The notes under the pieces: generated by a model | What the model saw: only the letters and a program-made list of their open reading frames with translations | The model's database searches: none | What the model was told of the DNA's origin: nothing | Source: Antitrichia curtipendula | Taxonomy: Eukaryota > Streptophyta > Bryopsida > Hypnales > Leucodontaceae | Direction: 5' to 3' | Assembly: GCA_951230915.1 (NCBI GenBank) | Contig: OX579637.1 | Location: 17,670,001-17,734,000, forward strand | Length of the DNA stretch: 64,000 nucleotides | Shown here: positions 58,934 through 64,000 of the stretch, one piece after another | Numbering within the stretch: position 1 is the first letter of the stretch | Layout of the letters: every line of letters starts with the position of its first letter | Made by a program: the position numbers and the translations under genes

Positions 58934-61900
58934 ATGGCCAACCGAGGTGTGGGGAGGAGGGCGGGTATAACAAATACTCGGAGGGCCACAAAGAAATGGG
59001 ACCTTTGGTTGGTTTTGGAAACGGGGCCTCGTTTTGCCGCAAATACAAGGACATGTGTTTTCTGTGGTTGGAACAAAGTATTTGTGCGGAAGAGGGCATT
59101 CATTCACTTTGGATTTGGTGGTACGGCGGGAGCGGAACGTTGTAAACGTATTCCAAGGGTAGTATTGGAGAAGTTCAAGAATTGTGAAGGGATCGTACCA
59201 AAGGAAATGAGCTTCGAAGAGATGCACGGGGAAGATGATGCATTTGTTGAGTCCGTTGCGGCGCTTATTGTGGATGAGTCAGAAGAAGGGCCTTCAAATT
59301 GCCCTACCAGGATTGAAGAACCGCCCCGTAATCTGGATTCGGTAGATTCCGCCCCAGGAACGGTTGGAAGAACAAGGAATACGCCTCGAGTTTCTCGTCA
59401 ACAAAGCATGGATGAATCGTTACAGGTGGGCGAAAGACAAAATCTAGACAGGATTTGGGCTTCATTCTTTTACGAGGCCAACATTGCATTCAATGTTGTT
59501 CGTCATTCGGCCTTCTTGAAAGCCGTGAAAGCAACGACGGCATGTGGATTTCGGTACCAACCTCCATCATATACAACCGTGCGTACTAAATTGATAGATG
59601 TTAAAAAGGAGGCTGTTACAAAAATGGTCTCTGAGAGAACGAAGAGCTCTATCAAGTAGTATGGAGCGACTATTTGTTCATATGGATGGTCTAATACCAA
59701 TCACCGGCCATTGTTAAACATGATGCTTGTTTGCCCTGCTGGTGATGTCTTCTTGGGATTGGTGGACACCACAGGAGAGAAGAAAGATATCACATACACG
59801 GTGAATACAATGGCGCAATACATAGAAGAGGTTGGACCCAAAAATATTGTCCAACTATGTACAGACAATGCTGCAGTGATGACAGGGGCCTTGAAAGGGT
59901 TGCAAGAAAGGTACCCTCACATGTATACGCAGGGATGCGCCGCACATATTTTGGACTTACTTTTGGAAGACTGGAGCAAAGATAAACGGATCAAGAAGGT
60001 AGTAGACCGGTGTAAAGAAATTGTGAAGTTCATAAAGAAATACCACCTTACTTTGGCTCTCTTTCGGAAGTACTCGCCAAATAAGTCATTGAGACTTCCC
60101 TCCGCCACACGCTTTGCGACAGACTTCCTCATGGTAGACCGATTGGCCGAGTGCAAGCAGGCGCTGCAATATGTGGTGGTGGATGAGACATATATGCCAT
60201 TCAAGGAGAGTTTGGTCCAGCGTAGAAACGGAGCAACCATTACATTGCAAGCTCGTAAAGTGCGGGAGGACATTCATTCAGAATCGTTTTGGGTGGAATG
60301 TAGTAATTTCTTGTACATGGTGGAGCCCACACTCCTTGCTCTTCGCCATTTCGATGGAAAAATCCCTACCATGCCGAAAGCTTGGGTAATAATGAATAGC
60401 CTTTGAGGGCATGTATACTCTTTCAAGTTGGCTCCATTTTTTTTGGATCCTGTGACAGCGATGAAGTTTGAAAAGCAATTTGATGCTCGTTGGAAGTTGA
60501 TGCTCACAGACCTGCATTATGCAGGGGCACTTCTAAACCCGTATTTGGCAGATGTAGAAGAAATTTATAACAACGGTGATGCCAAACGAGCATTGAATCA
60601 AGTTATAAGAACTTGGAGTGGGCCATTGGAGGTGGATGAAGACGTTGCAATTGCCAAGCTCACTGAATTTGAAGAGAAGATGGGTCCTTTTGACCCCTTA
60701 CGAGAGGCTCCAAATCTTAGCCGATCTAACTTGTTGCCTCACAAATGGTGGAATCGTGTAGGGGGAGACGCTCTTCCAAAAATAGCAAGGAGAGTTTTGT
60801 CTCTGACGTGCTCAGCATCATCGTGTGAAAGAAATTGGAGCATGTACTCGTTTGTGCACAATAAAGTGCGGAATCGCCTAGCTACATCGAAGGCCGAGAC
60901 ATTGGTGTATATCTACGCAAACTAGAACATGAGAAGCGTGGCCACAATGCAGCACTTTTCTACGAAAAGTACCTTGTAGATGGAGATACAGACGAAGAGA
61001 ACGAGGAAGATTATTCTTTAGGGGATGAAGATGAAGCCAGGTTTAGATATTTGAGAGAAGAGTAAAGGCGTGTGGAGGTCGAGGAGCGTCTACGTGGAAA
61101 TAGGTGGGCGGGATTAAACCGCGCACCTGTAAGTCCTCCACGAAGGCAATATTGAAACACGTATATGGGCGATGACGATGGAATCAGTTCTCCAGAGGTG
61201 GAACTTCGTCACGAGGCAGAAGACACCCATGTCTCGGCTTGGGATGCATTTCCAGTAATCAATCCAAATCCTACGAGGGGAAGAATTCCTGATGACGATA
61301 ATGAAGGCGCATATATTCCAATTCCAGAGGAAGTAGAGCCTGTAAGACCTCCTGTAGCAATACCTTCGTCTTTAGGGACGCAAATGAATTTACGCAATGC
61401 TGCACGAATTACTATCGAAAATGAAAGTGAAGTTGAAATCCACATGTGGAGGAAAGTGTACATGTTGTGGGTCCAATAGCAACACCAAGCAATACACCTA
61501 CAACAGAGAATGTGGGATACGATTCAGATTTGCCATTGCAGACTCTCTTGAACTCCCAGCGTACTGCTGCCTTGAATCGAGGAGTTAGCACGAACATTGG
61601 TAGGGTGACGAGGTCTGTACCAACGCATCCAGCAAGACCCTCAATGCAAACTACCTTGATCCCTTCTCTTACTACCGCCTTCAATCGAGGAGTGAGTACA
61701 AATGTTGCAAGGGTGACGAGGTCTGTACCAACGCCTCTGCCAAGACCGTCGGTGAATCACAATCCACCGCAGACCATTGATGAAGGAGTAACCGGCTCAG
61801 CTCCGCAACCTACTCCAGCCTCTAGGATTTCTGGCCCTGGAGAATCATCGGGGGGATTGCATTTGCACAATATAGGAGGAAGGAAGCGTGTTAGGAAGAC

Positions 61901-62279
61901 GCAGGACAGGATCCGCCGAAATCCTAAACGTCAGATTCATATTGTTCACCCGTTTGTCATGGGAGAAAGTAATTCCACTCGAAACCCTTGGCGATCAAAC
62001 GCAGCAGTAGCAACAACACATCCAGGACCCAACATCGATGGAACCACAGATACATTGAGACTGACAAAATGCTTGGTGCAAACTCAAGGCGTTGGCGGTT
62101 TAGATACTGAAGTGCAAAACCTCAACTCCGAGGTAGAACGTAAGGTGGTTCTTGAACCAGTAGCAAGGGAGGATGATGAAAGCGAATACTCCGCCAATAG
62201 TGACAATAGTGATGAGTTGCAAGAAGACACAGACCCTAATTGCGATGAAGTGGCAAGTGATTCGACCTTCATAATATAA
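58934..62279 (+). pseudogene. hAT-family transposase of element B (BED finger, DUF659, hAT dimerisation domain), disabled
   Basis: I choose ATG 58,934 (MANRGVGRRAG), before a BED-like finger (KKWDLW, TCVFCGW, then IHFGFGG and C). DUF659 reads YGATICSYGWSNTNHRPL, VDTTGEKKDITY, VQLCTDNAAVMTGAL. The dimerisation motif is ASSCERNWSMYSFVHNKVRN near 60,810-60,925. TAG 59,657-59,659 and TGA 60,404-60,406 are in frame. A frameshift near 60,925 leads to an acidic tail (DGDTDEENEEDYSLGDEDE) with TAA 61,063-61,065 and TGA 61,153-61,155. A second frameshift near 61,445 leads to the last 270 codons, with a ~34-residue internal repeat (NRGVSTNIGRVTRSVPT / NRGVSTNVARVTRSVPT), a basic patch (RKRVRKTQDRIRRNPKR) and an acidic end. 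Some shifts could be introns. Colinear with the element A transposase. Confidence 0.85.
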
Positions 62280-62789
62280 TGTTTAGCATTATAGATGTAG
62301 AGGCGTACTAGTAGTGTTTTAAGGATTTAACATCCCATCTTTGTAGTGAAGATTTCTTGCTGAAGTTTGTAGTGAAATAGCTTATATGTTCTTTTTTGGT
62401 TAGGCCTGATGGAGTTAGAACTACATTATAATGTTTCTGTTTCAATGTGGGGACTTAAAGAGGTCTCTTCTTGGTGACCATAATGAAGTTCTATATGGTT
62501 TTTGCAAACAGAAGTTCGTTCAGAAATGGGGATGGTGCTCATGCCAATATGTAGGAATATGAATGAATATGAATATAATTAATATGAATATTATTCGTGT
62601 TGTTATTATTAATATATCTATTGTTATGAGTATATTGTTGCATGGTATGACTGTAGAGATTATACGCCTTTGTCATGCATGACCCTGGAATGTATTTATA
62701 TTGAAAATATAATCATAGGTTTGTAGAATACAATGGAACTTGTTATTTATTAAGGGGAAGAACGAAGAAGTGAAATTGCCCTAATCATG
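62280..62789. other. AT-rich 3' region of element B
   Basis: Contains short ATGAATATGAATATAATTAA-type simple repeats near 62,560-62,600. No gene seen. Confidence 0.45.
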
Positions 62790-63325
62790 GACCCGTAGTC
62801 CCGCACTCGCCCTGGATTTTGGACCCGCAGTTACCCTCGCCTTGAACCCCGCAGTGGAGCAGTGGAACACCGCGGGTCGGCAGTGGAGGACCGCGGGTCA
62901 GCAGTGGAGCGGCACGGGTCAGCGCCTAGAACGTCACAGCCACGACCTGTGCTCTTTCGGTGTAGAGACAAACATCTCGTCTGCCCATCTTCAAAACTCA
63001 TCGTGCGGTGATTAGGCAGTAGTGGACCCGCGGTCGCCCTGTCCTTTGGACCCGTAGTCGCCCTAGAATTAGAAGCCGCGGTTGCCCTGTCCCTTGGACC
63101 CGCAGTCGCCCTAGAATTTGGAACCGCAGTCGCCCATTTCGGATCCGCACGCACGCCCACCCGCAGCCACCCATGGAATGTGGACCCGCGGTCGCCTCTT
63201 TCGGACCCGCACGCGCCTATCCGCAATCACCCATGAAATTTGGACCCACGGTCACCCTGAAGCTCGGACCCGCGGTCACCCACTTTAGACCCGCACGCGC
63301 GCCCACCCGTAGTCGCCCAGGATGA
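62790..63325. repeat. ACCCGCGGTCGCCC-type island at the right end of element B
   Basis: Many GACCCGCGGTCGCCCT, GACCCGCAGTCGCCC and ACCCGCACGCGCC words, about 200 bp inside the right terminus. It mirrors the island at 50,340-50,570. Confidence 0.7.
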
Positions 63326-63517
63326 TGGTGGCCACGTCACTGTTCAGTGTCAGCCATATAGGACAAATCGTTTTACCAAGAGTAAAAAAAATTTGAAACC
63401 CCAAATTCTTACATGACGACTTTGTCGCCCGTACTTGACAACTCAACTACTCGACACGCGACGTCAGACGTCTATTAGACACAAAAATCCAAAATCCTAT
63501 CTGACGGAACAACCCTG

Positions 63518-63525
63518 CTACCATT
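63518..63525 (+). repeat. 8-bp target duplication (right) of element B
   Basis: CTACCATT, differing from the left copy CTACCACT by one C-to-T change. Confidence 0.9.
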
Positions 63526-63584
63526 GGGCAATTAAATATATCGGATACTTACGGATTATTTTCTTGTGAATTCATGAGTTGCAG

Positions 63585-64000
63585 GCATTGTTGATGTTGA
63601 TGTTGTTCCTTCTTCACCTAAACATCAGTCGTCGCACAATCAGTTCCCTGTGTCTCCCGATGGCATTCCCGTGGAAATTTTTTTGCCTACTACGCAAGCA
63701 GACACTATGACTCCAAAGCATGAGATTGCTTCTATTGTATAAGAGGACGTTGTGGATGATGACTTATTGTTTCTAGACGCTGATGTCATGGTGGTCAAAG
63801 TTGCAGAACCCGTCGTCAAGGTGCAGGAAGACGTTAGAGCTGCAACTAAATCCGATTGCGAGAAGAAGGTATGTCATACATGCAATGTCTTTGTTGCCCT
63901 ATCTTTAGTATTTACTATATCATTTTGCGCTAGTTCAGAAATGTGTCAGTTCAGAGTAGTAACTGGTTGCACATTTACCCGTTTGAAAACAGGAATCAAA
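63585..64000 (+). pseudogene. FCP1-like gene copy 2, exons downstream of element B (partial)
   Basis: Exon 63,585-63,868 (acceptor GTTGCAG, donor AAG/GTATGT) matches exon 15,229-14,945 of copy 1. It reads GIVDVDVVPSSPKHQSS and VMVVKVAEPVVKVQEDV, with TAA at 63,740-63,742 where copy 1 has CAA. The next exon begins at 63,993 after AACAG and runs off the window before the HAD domain. Confidence 0.7.

Larger units (their letters stand above)
50199..63517 (+). mobile_element. Element B: 13.3-kb hAT transposon with companion and transposase genes
   Basis: Inverted ends are CAGGTTTGTTCC (50,199-50,210) and GGAACAACCCTG (63,506-63,517). The CAGGG-type terminus and 8-bp duplication are hallmarks of hAT elements. 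Order on plus: GC island, companion B1, 100-bp tandem array, probable nested element with companion B2, GC island, hAT transposase, GC island. An additional ~45-bp direct repeat (GACAACTC-AC-AC-CGACA...ACGTC-A-TAGA) lies near both ends (50,215-50,262 and 63,437-63,478). Insertion is proven by the empty homologous site in copy 1 of the FCP1-like gene. Confidence 0.85.
41212..64000 (-). mobile_element. 21-kb DNA element, copy 2, inverted, partly deleted, runs off the window
   Basis: The inner end is ACTATATTCATTA at 41,213-41,225. It contains the DUF7869-like gene (minus), palindromic sites (44,935-45,667), satellite units (47,945-48,520) and the 3' two-thirds of the FCP1-like gene (plus, from about 49,585). 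DNA matching 15.9-23.2 kb of copy 1 is missing between 49,160 and 49,585. Element B is inserted at 50,199-63,517. The outer end lies beyond 64,000. Confidence 0.6.

Noticed and set aside
50788..62279. An alternative genetic code reading TAA/TAG as glutamine
   Set aside because: TGA interrupts the same genes as often as TAA and TAG, at Trp and Arg positions. Frameshifts and a lost splice site also occur, so gene decay explains the stops.

Overview
This window looks like gene-poor, repeat-rich nuclear DNA of a green plant. Short interstitial runs of the plant-type telomere unit CCCTAAA occur. GT-AG introns can be seen by comparing two copies of one gene. Almost every coding stretch belongs to a transposon or a transposon-borne gene, and most are decayed. 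The lineage cannot be fixed from the sequence. I saw no rRNA, intact tRNA, CRISPR array or prokaryotic feature.

Layout, left to right. (1) 1-2.1 kb is AT-rich intergenic DNA. (2) About 2.1-10.55 kb is hAT-type element A on the minus strand. It holds a companion gene (6,495-9,971) followed by an hAT transposase gene (2,379-5,731), with GC-rich CCGTCC islands at both ends and between the genes. It abuts a ~178-bp satellite-like repeat. (3) 11.82-32.98 kb is a ~21-kb DNA element, copy 1. It carries an FCP1/NIF-like HAD-family gene (minus strand, 13.9-19.8 kb) and a divergent DUF7869-like transposase gene (plus strand, 27.4-32.1 kb). Between and around them lie regularly spaced 19-bp palindromes, TTAGGTCGA-N-TCGACCTAA. 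A 1.93-kb solo LTR interrupts the transposase gene. The 21-kb element itself splits another reading frame (11.05-11.82 and 32.98-33.17 kb). (4) The 33-41.2 kb spacer contains a third companion-type gene, GGGCGTGG islands and a 1.3-kb minisatellite. (5) 41.2 kb to the window end is copy 2 of the 21-kb element, inverted. It lacks the 5' part of the FCP1-like gene. (6) Inside copy 2, at 50,199-63,517, sits a 13.3-kb hAT element (B). It has CAGG-type inverted ends and an 8-bp target duplication. Its uninterrupted target site is preserved in copy 1 at 15,289-15,296. Element B carries a companion gene and an hAT transposase in the same order as A, plus a probable nested 3.5-kb element holding a further companion gene.

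How the parts may work together. Elements A and B are distant in sequence but share one plan: a companion gene, then an hAT transposase, with family-specific short GC-rich repeats at each boundary. The companion has a basic N-terminus, a conserved ~110-residue W..W..YxxWCH..VYAE..VDWS domain, coiled coil and, in two copies, a C-terminal RING-H2 finger. I read this as a two-gene hAT system whose second protein I cannot assign to a known family. The 21-kb element suggests a second two-gene system, a DUF7869-like transposase plus an FCP1-like protein sharing palindromic sites. Nearly all genes carry in-frame stops of the kinds produced by C-to-T or G-to-A transitions, so these copies appear inactive.
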